Counted from the first letter of the stretch, positions 7,333 to 16,062 are shown. The stretch: DNA of 64,000 bases from Hyphomicrobiales bacterium (GCA_017305535.1 JAFKKN010000004.1:124001-188000); one strand, 5' to 3'. Numbers and translations are program-made. The notes: generated by a model not told the origin, from the letters alone.

Positions 7333-8460
7333 TCAGGCCACGTTCTTCTTGCGCATGCGCTCGATCAACTGGTCTTCCCAATAGGAAAGACTGCCGAGCG
7401 ACAGGGCCAGCGCATTCGAGCGGCGATAATAAAGGTGGCAGTCGAACTCCCAGGTGAAGCCCATGCCGCCATGGACCTGGATGTTCTGCTTCGAACAATG
7501 CTGGAACGCCTGCGTCGCGCTGATGCGCGCGGTGGCGGCGGCCTCCCCCAGCTCGCCCGCGTTGGTCGAAAGCGCCCATGCGCCGTAGTAGCAGTTCGAA
7601 CGCGCGAGCGTCGCCGCGACATACATGTCGGCGAGGATATGCTTGATCGCCTGGAACGAGCCGATCTGGCGGCCGAAGGCGATGCGGTCCAGCGCGTAGT
7701 CACGGCCCATCTCCAGCGCGCGGTCGGCACCGCCGACCTGCTCGAACGCCATCAGCACCGCGGCACGATCCAGCACACGAGTCAGAATGCTCCAGCCTTC
7801 GTTTGCCGCGCCGAGCGGCTCAGCCTTGCAATTCTTGAATGTCAGTTCGGCCTGGTTGCGCGACGGATCGACGTTGGTGAGCGTCTTGGCCTCGACGCCG
7901 CCAGCCTTCAGATCGACCAGATAGAGCGCGATGTCGGTTTCGCGTCCGCTCGATCCAACGCGCGCGGCGACGATGGCGAAATCGGCGATAGCACCGTCCG
8001 CTACCGGCTTCTTGACGCCATTGAGCACGCCGTTGGCGGCGGCGACCTTGATCGCTTGCGGCGACGGATTGCCCGGCCCCTCGAACAGTGCCAGCGCGCC
8101 GACGGCTTCGCCGGACGCGATCTTCGGCAGCCACTTCTGCTTCTGCGCATCGCTGCCCGCGAGCATCAGCGCTTCAGCGGCAAGATAGACCGTGGAGGAG
8201 AACGGTACCGGCGCCAGCGCGCGCCCCATTTCCTCGGCGATCACACACAGTTCGAGATGCCCCGCGCCGGTGCCGCCGAACTCTTCCGGAATGGCGACGC
8301 CGAGAAAACCCATCTCCGCGAGGCCGCTCCACAGCGCCTTGTCGTAGCCCGCGGAGCCTTCCAGCACCGCGCGCACGGCTTTCGGCGGACACTTCTCCGC
8401 AAGGAAACGCCGGGCCTGATCACGAAGCTGCTTCTGGTCGTCGGAGAATTCGAAGTTCAT
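7333..8460 (-). CDS. Acyl-CoA dehydrogenase, short type
   Basis: A 375-residue acyl-CoA dehydrogenase. MNFEFSDDQKQLRDQARRFL opens the N-terminal helical domain. The middle beta domain is poor in the usual signature: ALALFEGPGNPSP stands where large-type enzymes have a Ser-Glu-Pro motif. FGRQIGSFQAIKHILADMY and IQVHGGMGFTWEFDCHLYYR mark the C-terminal domain. These features resemble the shorter subunit of heteromeric acyl-CoA dehydrogenases. It lies between the feruloyl-CoA-synthase-like ligase and the two larger paralogues, with family-B repeats on both sides. The ATG at 8460 matches the family N-terminus. Confidence 0.92.
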   Translation of the reverse strand: MNFEFSDDQKQLRDQARRFLAEKCPPKAVRAVLEGSAGYDKALWSGLAEMGFLGVAIPEEFGGTGAGHLELCVIAEEMGRALAPVPFSSTVYLAAEALMLAGSDAQKQKWLPKIASGEAVGALALFEGPGNPSPQAIKVAAANGVLNGVKKPVADGAIADFAIVAARVGSSGRETDIALYLVDLKAGGVEAKTLTNVDPSRNQAELTFKNCKAEPLGAANEGWSILTRVLDRAAVLMAFEQVGGADRALEMGRDYALDRIAFGRQIGSFQAIKHILADMYVAATLARSNCYYGAWALSTNAGELGEAAATARISATQAFQHCSKQNIQVHGGMGFTWEFDCHLYYRRSNALALSLGSLSYWEDQLIERMRKKNVA

Positions 8461-8497
8461 GGCTGTGTGCTCTCGCTTGGAATTGAATCTCGTGATG

Positions 8498-8621
8498 CGT
8501 CGTCCCCGCGCAGGCGGGGACCCATAACCCCTGACGTCAACGGTTTATTCGCTTGGCTATCCTCTTTGTTCTTCTCAGTAGCGCTGCGGAGTCTGGGTCC
8601 CCACCTGCACGGGGACGACGA
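8498..8621. repeat. Family-B repeat, paired arms
   Basis: CGTCGTCCCCGCGCAGGCGG at the left and CCCCACCTGCACGGGGACGA at the right, about 70 bases apart. It occupies nearly all of the gap between the dehydrogenase and ligase genes. Confidence 0.75.
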
Positions 8622-8633
8622 CTCTTGCACGCA

Positions 8634-10508
8634 TCATTTCAGCACGATCACATCGTCCGCCGGCGGATCGGCGTAGAGCCGCTCCACCAGCGCCACGCGA
8701 CGATCGAGGCCGGCGCGCTGATTGATGTAACCCTTGTCGGTCAGTTCATTGCCGTCGATCGACGGCGGCTCGGTCATCAGCAGCGCGCGGCCGATCCGCA
8801 GGCTGGACGCGCCACCCGCTGCGGCGTTGTGCGCTTCGAGCCCCTTGCGAACGCAGTCGATCACGGCGGGATGTTTCACCACATCCTCGAACGTCGCATC
8901 GGGATTGCCGATCAACTGCCGGCAGGCGTGGAGATTGGGCCACGCCAGCAAGCCGACGAAGGCACGGTCCTGCCCCGCAACCAATGCATCGTGAATGACG
9001 GGCGACGCGGCCGCGATGGCGTCAGTACGCAACGGACCGACCTGCACGAAGGTCCCGGTGAACAGCTTGAAGTCTTCCACCACGCGGCCGGCGAAGATCA
9101 AACCCTGCGAGGGATCGTCGGGATCGACGAACACACCGGCATCGCCGATGCAGTAGAAGCCTTCCTCGTCGAACACCTTCGCTGTCAAGTCCGGCTGGTT
9201 GTAATAGCCCGGCGTGACGTTGATGCCGCGCAGCCGCAACTCGTATTTCGGTCCAGCAGGCACCAGCTTCAACTCGACGCCGGGGAACGGCAGGCCGATC
9301 AGACCGACACGCTCGGTGTCCCAATAGGTGCCGGTGGAGGTTGGCGATGTTTCAGTCGAACCCCATCCCGTATAGAACACGATGCGCTCGCCGGTGGCGC
9401 GCACCGCGAGCGCCTGCATCCGGTCATAGAGATCGTCTGGCAGCCGCGCGCCGCCATAACCCATGATGCCGAGGTTCTTAAAGAACGAATGGCACAGCGC
9501 GTCGTCCTTTTCCATCGCCGCCGCCAGCACCGCATAGCCGACCGGCGCGTTGGCGTAATAGGTCGGCGAAATCTCGCGCAGGTTACGCAAGGTTTCCTCG
9601 AACTGTCCCGGCACCGGGCGGCCGTCGTCGATATAGAGCGTGCCGCCCTCGATCAGCGCCGGATTGAACAGCGCGTTGCCGCCCATGGTGTGGTTCCACG
9701 GCATCCAGTCGAGAAACACCGGCAGCGGCCCGTTAGGATCGCGCGGCCGCACCTGCATCATCATCATCGCGTTGGCGCACATCATGCGCTGCGTGTTGAT
9801 GACCGCCTTCGGCATTCCGGTGGAGCCCGACGTGAACAGCAACTTGCCGATGGTATCGGGCGTGATCTTCGCGATCGACCGCGCCACCGCATCGGTGACC
9901 TTCGTCGCCGCGAGATCGGCATACCCGACACTGGCAATGCCCTCCGCCGGGCGATCGACGTGAATAACGGTGATGCCGGTGAGGTCGAGTGCCTTGAGCG
10001 CCTTCGCGAAAGCCGGCGTGTCCTGCACCATCACCAGCTTGGGCTTGATCAGGCCGAACAGGTATTTCAGCTTGGCATGGTCCTGGCTCATCAGCGAATA
10101 GGCCGGCGACACCGGCGCCGCGGGTAGCCGCGCCTGCATCGCCGCCTGCGTCATCAACGCGTGCTCGATGGAATTGCCGGACAGGATCGCGACTGGTGCG
10201 CCCTCCGGTAATTCCATGTCGAGGATCGCCTGCGTCAGCGCATCGACGGTGCGTTTGGCCTCACCGTAGCTGACGCGATGCCAGTCGCGGTTCGGCCCGC
10301 GCCGCTGCGCCAGCCAGGTATGATCGGGCCGTTCCACCGCCCAGCGCGCCAGCGCGGCGGGAATATGCGGCAAGTAATCGTTGAGCGGAAAACGCGACTT
10401 CAGCACGATGACGCCATCCGGCCGGCGCTCCACCGCGATGTCGCGTGGCAGCCAGTTCACTTTGCGGAATGGCGGCTTTTGAAGAATCTTGGCCGCGTTG
10501 CCTTCCAT
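8634..10508 (-). CDS. Feruloyl-CoA synthase-like acyl-CoA ligase
   Basis: A 624-residue adenylate-forming ligase that would activate a carboxylic acid to its CoA thioester with ATP. LLFTSGSTGMPKAVINTQRM is the P-loop-like A3 motif. GWGSTETSPTSTGTYWDTER is the A5 region, and GDAGVFVDPDDPSQGLIFAG gives the A7/A8 Asp. The segments PVSPAYSLMSQDHAKLKYLF and FLDWMPWNHTMGGNALFNP are typical of the feruloyl-CoA synthase branch and not of ordinary fatty-acid ligases. The ATG at 10508 has GGGAG nine bases before it, and the 64 residues upstream are not conserved-looking. Context with hydratase, dehydrogenases and thiolase points to a hydroxycinnamate or related aromatic acid substrate, but this is inference. 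Confidence 0.85.
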   Translation of the reverse strand: MEGNAAKILQKPPFRKVNWLPRDIAVERRPDGVIVLKSRFPLNDYLPHIPAALARWAVERPDHTWLAQRRGPNRDWHRVSYGEAKRTVDALTQAILDMELPEGAPVAILSGNSIEHALMTQAAMQARLPAAPVSPAYSLMSQDHAKLKYLFGLIKPKLVMVQDTPAFAKALKALDLTGITVIHVDRPAEGIASVGYADLAATKVTDAVARSIAKITPDTIGKLLFTSGSTGMPKAVINTQRMMCANAMMMMQVRPRDPNGPLPVFLDWMPWNHTMGGNALFNPALIEGGTLYIDDGRPVPGQFEETLRNLREISPTYYANAPVGYAVLAAAMEKDDALCHSFFKNLGIMGYGGARLPDDLYDRMQALAVRATGERIVFYTGWGSTETSPTSTGTYWDTERVGLIGLPFPGVELKLVPAGPKYELRLRGINVTPGYYNQPDLTAKVFDEEGFYCIGDAGVFVDPDDPSQGLIFAGRVVEDFKLFTGTFVQVGPLRTDAIAAASPVIHDALVAGQDRAFVGLLAWPNLHACRQLIGNPDATFEDVVKHPAVIDCVRKGLEAHNAAAGGASSLRIGRALLMTEPPSIDGNELTDKGYINQRAGLDRRVALVERLYADPPADDVIVLK

Positions 10509-10549
10509 CGTCACTCTCTCCCGTTGCCGTCCGTACACCGGACCTTGTT

Positions 10550-11356
10550 CTAGCGTCGAATGTAAACCGGCTTGCGCTTTTCGAGGAAGGCACGAATGCC
10601 TTCGTTGAATTCTTCCGAGCGGCTGCACAACACCTGGTTGCGGTCCTCCATGGCAATGGCCGCCTCGAGCGAGCCGGCATCCACGCTCATGTTGAGGCAC
10701 TCCTTCGACAGCCGCAATCCCACCGGCGACGCGGTCAGCATTGCATCGATGTAGGGCTCGGCCGCTTGTTCGAGTTGCGCTTCCTCAACGACCTCGGAGA
10801 CGAGCCCCACCGCGAGCGCACGCTCCGCGCCAATGAATCGGCCGGTGAGGATCAATTCGGAGGCGACCGACACGCCGACGAGGCGCGGCAGGAAATAACT
10901 GGTGCCGATGTCGCAACCGCCGAGGCCGAGCTTGATGAAAGCGCAGTTCATCCGCGCGCCCTTGGCGGCGATCCGGATATCGGAGGCCAGCGCCAGCGCG
11001 AAACCGCCGCCCGCCGCCGAACCTTGAATGAGCGAGATGATCGGCTGCGGACAACGCCGCATCAGCATCACGATGTCGGCGATACGCCGCTGCGAATCCA
11101 GCGACTCGGTGACGCCCGGCGGCTCCTGCCGGCCGGCGCGGCGCGCCATCGCTTCCTTGAGGTCGAGCCCGGCACAAAACGCCTTGCCCGCGCCCTTGAG
11201 CAACACCACCCGGGTATCGCGATCGCGCTGGAGCTTGCCGAAATAATCGTTGAGCGCATCGATCAGCGACGGATCGAGCGCGTTGAGGCTGTCGGGACGA
11301 TTCAGCGTGACGCGGTCGAGGCCGTCGTCATGCTCGATCACAAGCGGCTGCGTCAC
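10550..11356 (-). CDS. Enoyl-CoA hydratase/isomerase family protein
   Basis: A 268-residue crotonase-fold enzyme that would add water to an enoyl-CoA. GAGKAFCAGLDLKEAMARRA is the first oxyanion segment, QGSAAGGGFALALASDIRIA the second, and FIKLGLGGCDIGTSYFLPRL the substrate side. The ending LEKRKPVYIRR is typical. The start is a GTG at 11356 with GGGGAG upstream; an open frame reaching 11407 merely reads through a family-B repeat arm and is not coding. It lies 41 bases upstream of the ligase in the same orientation, so the hydratase and ligase are co-transcribed. Confidence 0.9.
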   Translation of the reverse strand: MTQPLVIEHDDGLDRVTLNRPDSLNALDPSLIDALNDYFGKLQRDRDTRVVLLKGAGKAFCAGLDLKEAMARRAGRQEPPGVTESLDSQRRIADIVMLMRRCPQPIISLIQGSAAGGGFALALASDIRIAAKGARMNCAFIKLGLGGCDIGTSYFLPRLVGVSVASELILTGRFIGAERALAVGLVSEVVEEAQLEQAAEPYIDAMLTASPVGLRLSKECLNMSVDAGSLEAAIAMEDRNQVLCSRSEEFNEGIRAFLEKRKPVYIRR

Positions 11357-11379
11357 GCGAACACTCCCCGTGTTTGAAG

Positions 11380-11498
11380 TGTCGCCCCTGCGAAGGCAGG
11401 GACCCATCCTCCCTGGAGTCTCGTTTTGACATCATGGCGAGAGCCTTGAGCAACACGGACGGCGGTGGTTATGGGTCCCCGCCTGCGCGGGGACGACA
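11380..11498. repeat. Family-B repeat, paired arms
   Basis: The left arm is a decayed GTCGCCCCTGCGAAGGCAGG. The right arm is GGTCCCCGCCTGCGCGGGGA followed by CGAC. It separates the SDR gene from the hydratase gene. Confidence 0.7.
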
Positions 11499-11522
11499 TA
11501 GATTGATGGTCCTGCGAGCAAA

Positions 11523-12284
11523 CTACCGCGGGGCCATGCGGATGGCGCCGTCGAGGCGGATGGTCTCGCCGTTGAGCATCGCGTTCTCGACGATGTGCAC
11601 CGCCAGCGCGCCGTATTCGTTAGCGTCGCCGAGCCGCGCCGGATGCGGTACCTGCGCGCCGAGGCTCTTGCGGGCTTCTTCGTTGAGGCCCATCAGCAGC
11701 GGCGTCAGGAACAGGCCCGGCGCGATGGTGTTGACACGGATCTTGTGCTGCGCGAGGTCGCGCGCCGCCGGCAAGGTCAGCCCGACCACGCCGCCCTTCG
11801 AAGCCGAATAGGCGATCTGACCGATCTGGCCTTCATAGGCCGCGACCGACGCGGTGTTGATGATGACGCCGCGCTCCTCGCTGTCGAGCGGCGTCGGCAC
11901 CAGCCGGCCGGCGAACAGCCGCAGCACGTTGAAGGTGCCGATCAGGTTGACGTTGATGATGCGCGCGAAGCGCTCGAGCGGATAGATCGATCCATCCTTG
12001 CTGACGATACGCATCGAACCGCCGATGCCGGCGCAGTTCACCAGCACGCGCGCGACGCCGTGCGCGGCTTCCGCCTTCTCGATGCCGGCCTGCACCTGCT
12101 CCTCGCTGGTGACGTCGGCGACGAGGGCAACGCCCTTCACTTCGGCCGCGACCTTCTCGGCGTTGTCCTTGTTCTGGTCGATCACCGAGACCTTGGCGCC
12201 CTTGGCCGCCATGGCGCGCGCGGTGGCGGCGCCCAGTCCGGAACCACCGCCAGTGATGAGAACAGCAACGTCTTTCAACTGCAT
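11523..12284 (-). CDS. 3-hydroxyacyl-CoA dehydrogenase, SDR type (HSD10-like)
   Basis: A 253-residue short-chain dehydrogenase that would oxidise a 3-hydroxyacyl-CoA to the 3-ketoacyl-CoA with NAD. ITGGGSGLGAATARAMAAKG is the Rossmann motif and VLVNCAGIGG the NNAG-equivalent. NTASVAAYEG carries the catalytic Ser, and YSASKGGVVGL the Tyr-x3-Lys pair. Asp38-like VIDQN predicts NAD over NADP preference. Family features such as LVPTPLDSEERGVIINTASV match type II 3-hydroxyacyl-CoA dehydrogenases. It lies 67 bases downstream of tetR in the same orientation. The assignment fits the beta-oxidation step between the hydratase and the thiolase. Confidence 0.9.
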   Translation of the reverse strand: MQLKDVAVLITGGGSGLGAATARAMAAKGAKVSVIDQNKDNAEKVAAEVKGVALVADVTSEEQVQAGIEKAEAAHGVARVLVNCAGIGGSMRIVSKDGSIYPLERFARIINVNLIGTFNVLRLFAGRLVPTPLDSEERGVIINTASVAAYEGQIGQIAYSASKGGVVGLTLPAARDLAQHKIRVNTIAPGLFLTPLLMGLNEEARKSLGAQVPHPARLGDANEYGALAVHIVENAMLNGETIRLDGAIRMAPR

Positions 12285-12351
12285 CGGAAAACCTCTCTGT
12301 TGGGAAACCTGATCAATGTTCGATTAAGTCCGCGACGCGCGGCGTCGATCC

Positions 12352-13011
12352 TCATGCTGTTCGCTGCGCCGGCATCAGGATGCCGCCCAGCAACATCGTC
12401 TCGACGTGGGCGATGTAGTCGCGACAAACCTCGTCGGTTACCGGCCCGACGCCGACTGCGCGCGACAGCGCGTGACGGCCGAAGAACAGGTGATCGCAGG
12501 CGCCGATCAGGCTGGTGTAGAACAGCACCGGATCGACCTGACGGAACTCGCCCGACGCGACGCCCTCCGCCAGCAGGCGGCGATGGAAATCCAAGAGCGG
12601 CGCGACAAAGAACTTGGCGACTTCGTCGGCCGCCTCCGCGCTGCTTTCATGCAGCAGCAGGTGGATCAGCCGGTTCATATACGGAAAGCGGTAATACGCC
12701 TTCATGATGCCGGCGATGTGCAGCTTGAGCTTCACCGTTGGCGCGATCGGCTGCGCCAGCAGATATTCGAGGTTCGCCGTCTCGGTGGCGGCGTCGCGCG
12801 CGAGCAGCGCCAGCAGCAGGCCGTCCTTGTTGCCGAAGTGATACTTCACCAGCGCCGCATTGACCCCCGACTGCTGCGCGATGTCGCTGAGCGAGACGTC
12901 GGTTGATTGGCGCGTGATCATCAACTCGCTGGCCGCCACCAGCAATTTGTCCGCGGTGGCGTTTCGCGCCGACGAACGAGGGTGTGAAGCGGTATTTGGA
13001 TGCGGCGTCAT
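12352..13011 (-). CDS. TetR family transcriptional regulator
   Basis: A 219-residue regulator. The N-terminal helix-turn-helix at about residues 18-65 is seen in ADKLLVAASELMITRQSTDV followed by SLSDIAQQSGVNAALVKYHF with GNKDGL. The C-terminal ligand domain includes PYMNRLIHLLLHESSAEAADE and resembles TetR_C regulators of acyl-CoA pathways. It is transcribed divergently from the thiolase gene across a 116-base gap and precedes the whole minus-strand acyl-CoA operon. It is therefore the likely repressor of both transcripts, with an acyl-CoA or its acid as inducer. The inducer is not identifiable. Confidence 0.92.
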   Translation of the reverse strand: MTPHPNTASHPRSSARNATADKLLVAASELMITRQSTDVSLSDIAQQSGVNAALVKYHFGNKDGLLLALLARDAATETANLEYLLAQPIAPTVKLKLHIAGIMKAYYRFPYMNRLIHLLLHESSAEAADEVAKFFVAPLLDFHRRLLAEGVASGEFRQVDPVLFYTSLIGACDHLFFGRHALSRAVGVGPVTDEVCRDYIAHVETMLLGGILMPAQRTA

Positions 13012-13048
13012 TCTTCCAGATAAGCCTATGCGGCGGCTTGGCTCAAGA

Positions 13049-13071
13049 GTTAATTGATTGATTGACTAAAT
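13049..13071. promoter_or_regulatory. Candidate TetR operator overlapping the thiolase -35 element
   Basis: AGTTAATTGATTGATTGACTA has imperfect dyad symmetry (TTA ends with TCAAT/ATTGA-like cores) and overlaps the -35 box of the divergent promoter. Its position is what a TetR repressor would need. The symmetry is weak, so this is a guess. Confidence 0.35.
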
Positions 13072-13090
13072 CCTGCACCGCCCGTTAAAT
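13062..13090 (+). promoter_or_regulatory. Sigma-70 promoter for thiolase
   Basis: TTGACT at 13062-13067 and TTAAAT at 13085-13090 are separated by exactly 17 bases. The start codon of the thiolase lies 37 bases further on, preceded by AGGAG. Confidence 0.6.
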
Positions 13091-13127
13091 CCCGGCATAT
13101 CCTTTAACCGCTGCTCAGGAGATTGCC

Positions 13128-14303
13128 ATGGCCGAAGCCTATATCGTTGCCGCCGCACGAACCGCCGGAGGCCGCAAGGGAGGCCGCCTCGCCGGCTGGC
13201 ATCCTGCCGATCTCGCCGCGCAAGTGCTGAATTCGCTGGTGGAGCGGACCGGCGTCGATCCTGCGCAGATCGAGGACGTCATCATGGGCTGTGTCGGCCA
13301 GGCCGGCGAGCAGGCCGTCAACATCGGCCGCAATGCGGTGCTGGCCTCGAAACTGCCGGAGAGCGTGCCGGCCACCTCGATCGACCGCCAGTGCGGCTCC
13401 TCGCAGCAGGCGCTGCATTTCGCGGCGCAGGCGGTGATGGCCGGCAGCATGGACATCGTGATCGCCGCCGGCGTCGAGAGCATGACGCGGGTGCCGATGG
13501 GCACGCCGAGCATCCTCGCCGCCAAGGCCGGGCTCGGCACCTACAAGAGCCCGAACATGGAGGCGCGCTATCCGAACATCCAGTTCAGCCAGTTCACCGG
13601 CGCCGAAATGCTGGCGCAGAAGTACAATCTCTCGAAGGACGAGCTCGACGCGTTCTCCTACAACAGCCATCAGAAGGCGATCGCAGCGACGCAGGCCGGC
13701 AAGTTCAAGGACGAGATCATCCCGCTGAAGATCACCCGCGCCGACGGCTCGACCGACATCCACCACATCGACGAAGGCATCCGCTTCGACGCCACGCTCG
13801 ACGGCATCAAGGGCGTGAAGCTGATCAACGAGAACGGCGGTCGCCTTACCGCCGCCAGCGCCAGCCAGATCTGCGACGGCGCCTCCGGCGTCATGATCGT
13901 CAACGAGCGGGGCCTGAAGGCCCTCGGCCTCCAGCCAATGGCCCGCGTCCATCATATGACCATGGTGGCGAGCGACCCGGTGATCATGCTGGAAACGCCG
14001 CTGCCGGCAACGGAGCGCGCACTTCAGAAGTCCGGCATGAAGATCGACGACATCGACCTGTTCGAGGTCAACGAAGCCTTCGCCTCGGTGCCGGCATCCT
14101 GGCTGAAGACCACCGGCGCCGATCCGGCGCGGCTCAACGTCAACGGCGGCGCCATCGCGCTCGGCCATCCGCTCGGAGGCTCCGGCACCAAGCTGATGAC
14201 CACCCTGCTCTACGCGCTGAAACAAAATAACAAGCGCTACGGCTTGCAGACGATGTGCGAAGGCGGCGGCATGGCCAACGTCACCATCGTCGAGCGGCTG
14301 TAA
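13128..14303 (+). CDS. Acetyl-CoA acyltransferase (thiolase)
   Basis: A 391-residue thiolase that would cleave a 3-ketoacyl-CoA with CoA to give acetyl-CoA plus the shortened acyl-CoA. Nucleophile Cys89 lies in SIDRQCGSSQQ. NEAFASVPASW and NGGAIALGHPLGGSGTK carry the conserved Asn and His, and CEGGGMAN the second Cys. The start at 13128 has AGGAG seven bases upstream and follows a good promoter. It diverges from the tetR gene and is followed by an acyl-CoA ligase. It supplies the last step of the putative beta-oxidation pathway encoded by this block. Confidence 0.95.
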   Translation: MAEAYIVAAARTAGGRKGGRLAGWHPADLAAQVLNSLVERTGVDPAQIEDVIMGCVGQAGEQAVNIGRNAVLASKLPESVPATSIDRQCGSSQQALHFAAQAVMAGSMDIVIAAGVESMTRVPMGTPSILAAKAGLGTYKSPNMEARYPNIQFSQFTGAEMLAQKYNLSKDELDAFSYNSHQKAIAATQAGKFKDEIIPLKITRADGSTDIHHIDEGIRFDATLDGIKGVKLINENGGRLTAASASQICDGASGVMIVNERGLKALGLQPMARVHHMTMVASDPVIMLETPLPATERALQKSGMKIDDIDLFEVNEAFASVPASWLKTTGADPARLNVNGGAIALGHPLGGSGTKLMTTLLYALKQNNKRYGLQTMCEGGGMANVTIVERL

Positions 14304-14332
14304 GCGAGCGAATAGCACTCCAACAAGCGCAG

Positions 14333-14360
14333 CGTCGTCCCCGCCTTCGCGGGGACGACG
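14333..14360. repeat. Family-B repeat, single hairpin arm
   Basis: CGTCGTCCCCGCC TTCG CGGGGACGACG forms one hairpin between the thiolase and ligase genes. Confidence 0.7.
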
Positions 14361-14454
14361 GCTTATTACCTGTCTGTTGCAACGCCATTCAATCAGCCTA
14401 GAGCTGCCCCAATCCGCCGACAATATCCATCAGGAAACGCCCAAGGACTTCTCC

Positions 14455-15993
14455 GTGACCCACCCGTCGCACTACGCCAAGACCCAGCCCGACAAGATTG
14501 CCTATCAGATGGCCGGCACCGGCAAGGCCATTACCTATCGCGAACTCGACGAACTCTCCAATCAGGGCGCGCACCTGTTCCGCTCGCTCGGCCTCAAGGC
14601 TGGCGATCACATCGCCTTCCTGCTGGAAAACCGGCTGGCGTTCATGGAGATCTGCTGGGCCGCGCAGCGCGCGGGTCTCTACTACACCGCGATCAGCCGC
14701 TACCTGAAGCAGGACGAGATCGACTACATCGTCAAGGATTGCGGCGCGAAAGTCGTGATCACTTCGCCGCAATGCGCGTCGCAGATCGCTGGCCTCGTCA
14801 GCGATGCACCCGGCGCTCCTGTGTTCTACATGCTCGACGAGCCGTTGCCGGGTTTCCGTTCGTGGGTGAAGGAGGCTGAAGAAGCTCAGCCGAAAACGCC
14901 GATCGCCGATGAAGTCGCGGGCTACGACATGCTCTATTCATCCGGCACCACCGGGCGACCGAAAGGCATCAAGCGCGCCCACGAATACGGCCCGATCGAC
15001 GTGCCGAACCCGTTCCTGAAATTCCTCTGCGCCAACATGTGCGGCATGGGACAGGACAGCATCTATCTGTCGCCGGCGCCGCTCTATCACGCGGCTCCGC
15101 TGCGCTTCAACATGATGGCGATCACGCTCGGCGGCACCTCGATCATCATGGAGCATTTCGACGCCGAGGAATTCCTCAAGCTCGTCGAGAAGTACAAGAT
15201 CACGCAGTCGCAACTGGTGCCGACCATGTTCGTGCGCATGCTGAAGCTGCCTGACGAGGTGCGCGCGAAGTACGACGTCTCGACGCTGAAGGGCGCGATC
15301 CACGCCGCCGCGCCCTGCCCGGTCGAGGTCAAGGCCAGGATGATCGAGTGGTGGGGTCCGATCCTGATCGAATACTACGCCGGCTCCGAGGGCAACGGCG
15401 TCACCGTCTCGGATTCGAAGCAGTGGCTCAGCCATCGCGGCACCGTTGGCAAGGCGGTGGTCGGCTCGCTGAAAATCCTCGACGAAGACGGCAATGAGGT
15501 GCCGGTCGGACAGATCGGCCAAGTGTACTTCGCCGATGCGCCGGTATTCACCTATCACAACGATCCGGAGAAGACGCAGCGCGCCTTCAACGACAAGGGA
15601 TGGTCGACGCTGGGCGACGTCGGCTACGTCGACGACGAAGGCTTCCTCTATCTCACCGACCGCAAGTCCTACATGATCATTTCCGGCGGCGTGAACATCT
15701 ATCCGCAGGAAACCGAGGACGTGCTGATCACTCACCCCGCCGTCGCGGACGTCGCGGTGTTCGGCGTGCCGAACGAGGAGATGGGCGAGGAAGTGAAAGC
15801 CGTGGTGCAGCCGCACGACATGGCGAAGGCGGGCAAGATGCTTGAGGGCGAGTTGATCGCCTACTGCCGCGAACGGCTGTCGGCGATCAAGTGCCCGAAG
15901 AGCATCGACTTCGCCGCCGAACTGCCGCGCACGCCCACCGGCAAACTGGTGAAGCGCCACCTGCGCGAGAAGTACTGGCCGAAGAAGGCGTGA
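14455..15993 (+). CDS. Acyl-CoA synthetase (AMP-dependent ligase)
   Basis: A 512-residue adenylate-forming ligase. LYSSGTTGRPKGIKRAHEYG is the A3 motif. EYYAGSEGNGVT corresponds to the A5 region, GWSTLGDVGYVDDEGFLYLT to A7, and DRKSYMIISGGVNIYPQE to A8. LPRTPTGKLVKRHLREKYW carries the A10 lysine. I chose the GTG at 14455, which has an AAGGA eight bases upstream, over a TTG at 14377 that abuts a repeat. It gives the usual start for the family, VTHPSHYAKTQPDKIAYQM. The gene follows thiolase on the same strand and may activate either the entry substrate or an intermediate of the pathway. Confidence 0.9.
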   Translation: MTHPSHYAKTQPDKIAYQMAGTGKAITYRELDELSNQGAHLFRSLGLKAGDHIAFLLENRLAFMEICWAAQRAGLYYTAISRYLKQDEIDYIVKDCGAKVVITSPQCASQIAGLVSDAPGAPVFYMLDEPLPGFRSWVKEAEEAQPKTPIADEVAGYDMLYSSGTTGRPKGIKRAHEYGPIDVPNPFLKFLCANMCGMGQDSIYLSPAPLYHAAPLRFNMMAITLGGTSIIMEHFDAEEFLKLVEKYKITQSQLVPTMFVRMLKLPDEVRAKYDVSTLKGAIHAAAPCPVEVKARMIEWWGPILIEYYAGSEGNGVTVSDSKQWLSHRGTVGKAVVGSLKILDEDGNEVPVGQIGQVYFADAPVFTYHNDPEKTQRAFNDKGWSTLGDVGYVDDEGFLYLTDRKSYMIISGGVNIYPQETEDVLITHPAVADVAVFGVPNEEMGEEVKAVVQPHDMAKAGKMLEGELIAYCRERLSAIKCPKSIDFAAELPRTPTGKLVKRHLREKYWPKKA

Positions 15994-16062
15994 GCCTTCT
16001 GAGCGGGAGACTCGCCACCCGTCTGACGAGAATTCGGTTATGCGGATTCACAGCGTGAAAAT

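Noticed and set aside
8553-10127. Long plus-strand frame opposite the feruloyl-CoA-synthase-like ligase
   Set aside because: No recognisable domain. It begins within a repeat and is antisense to a complete ligase.
11356-11407. Longer N-terminus for the hydratase at 10550
   Set aside because: The extension is the translated arm of a family-B repeat, and a GTG with a good ribosome-binding site follows.
13104-14423. Long minus-strand frame opposite thiolase
   Set aside because: Thiolase motifs, ribosome-binding site and promoter are all on the plus strand.
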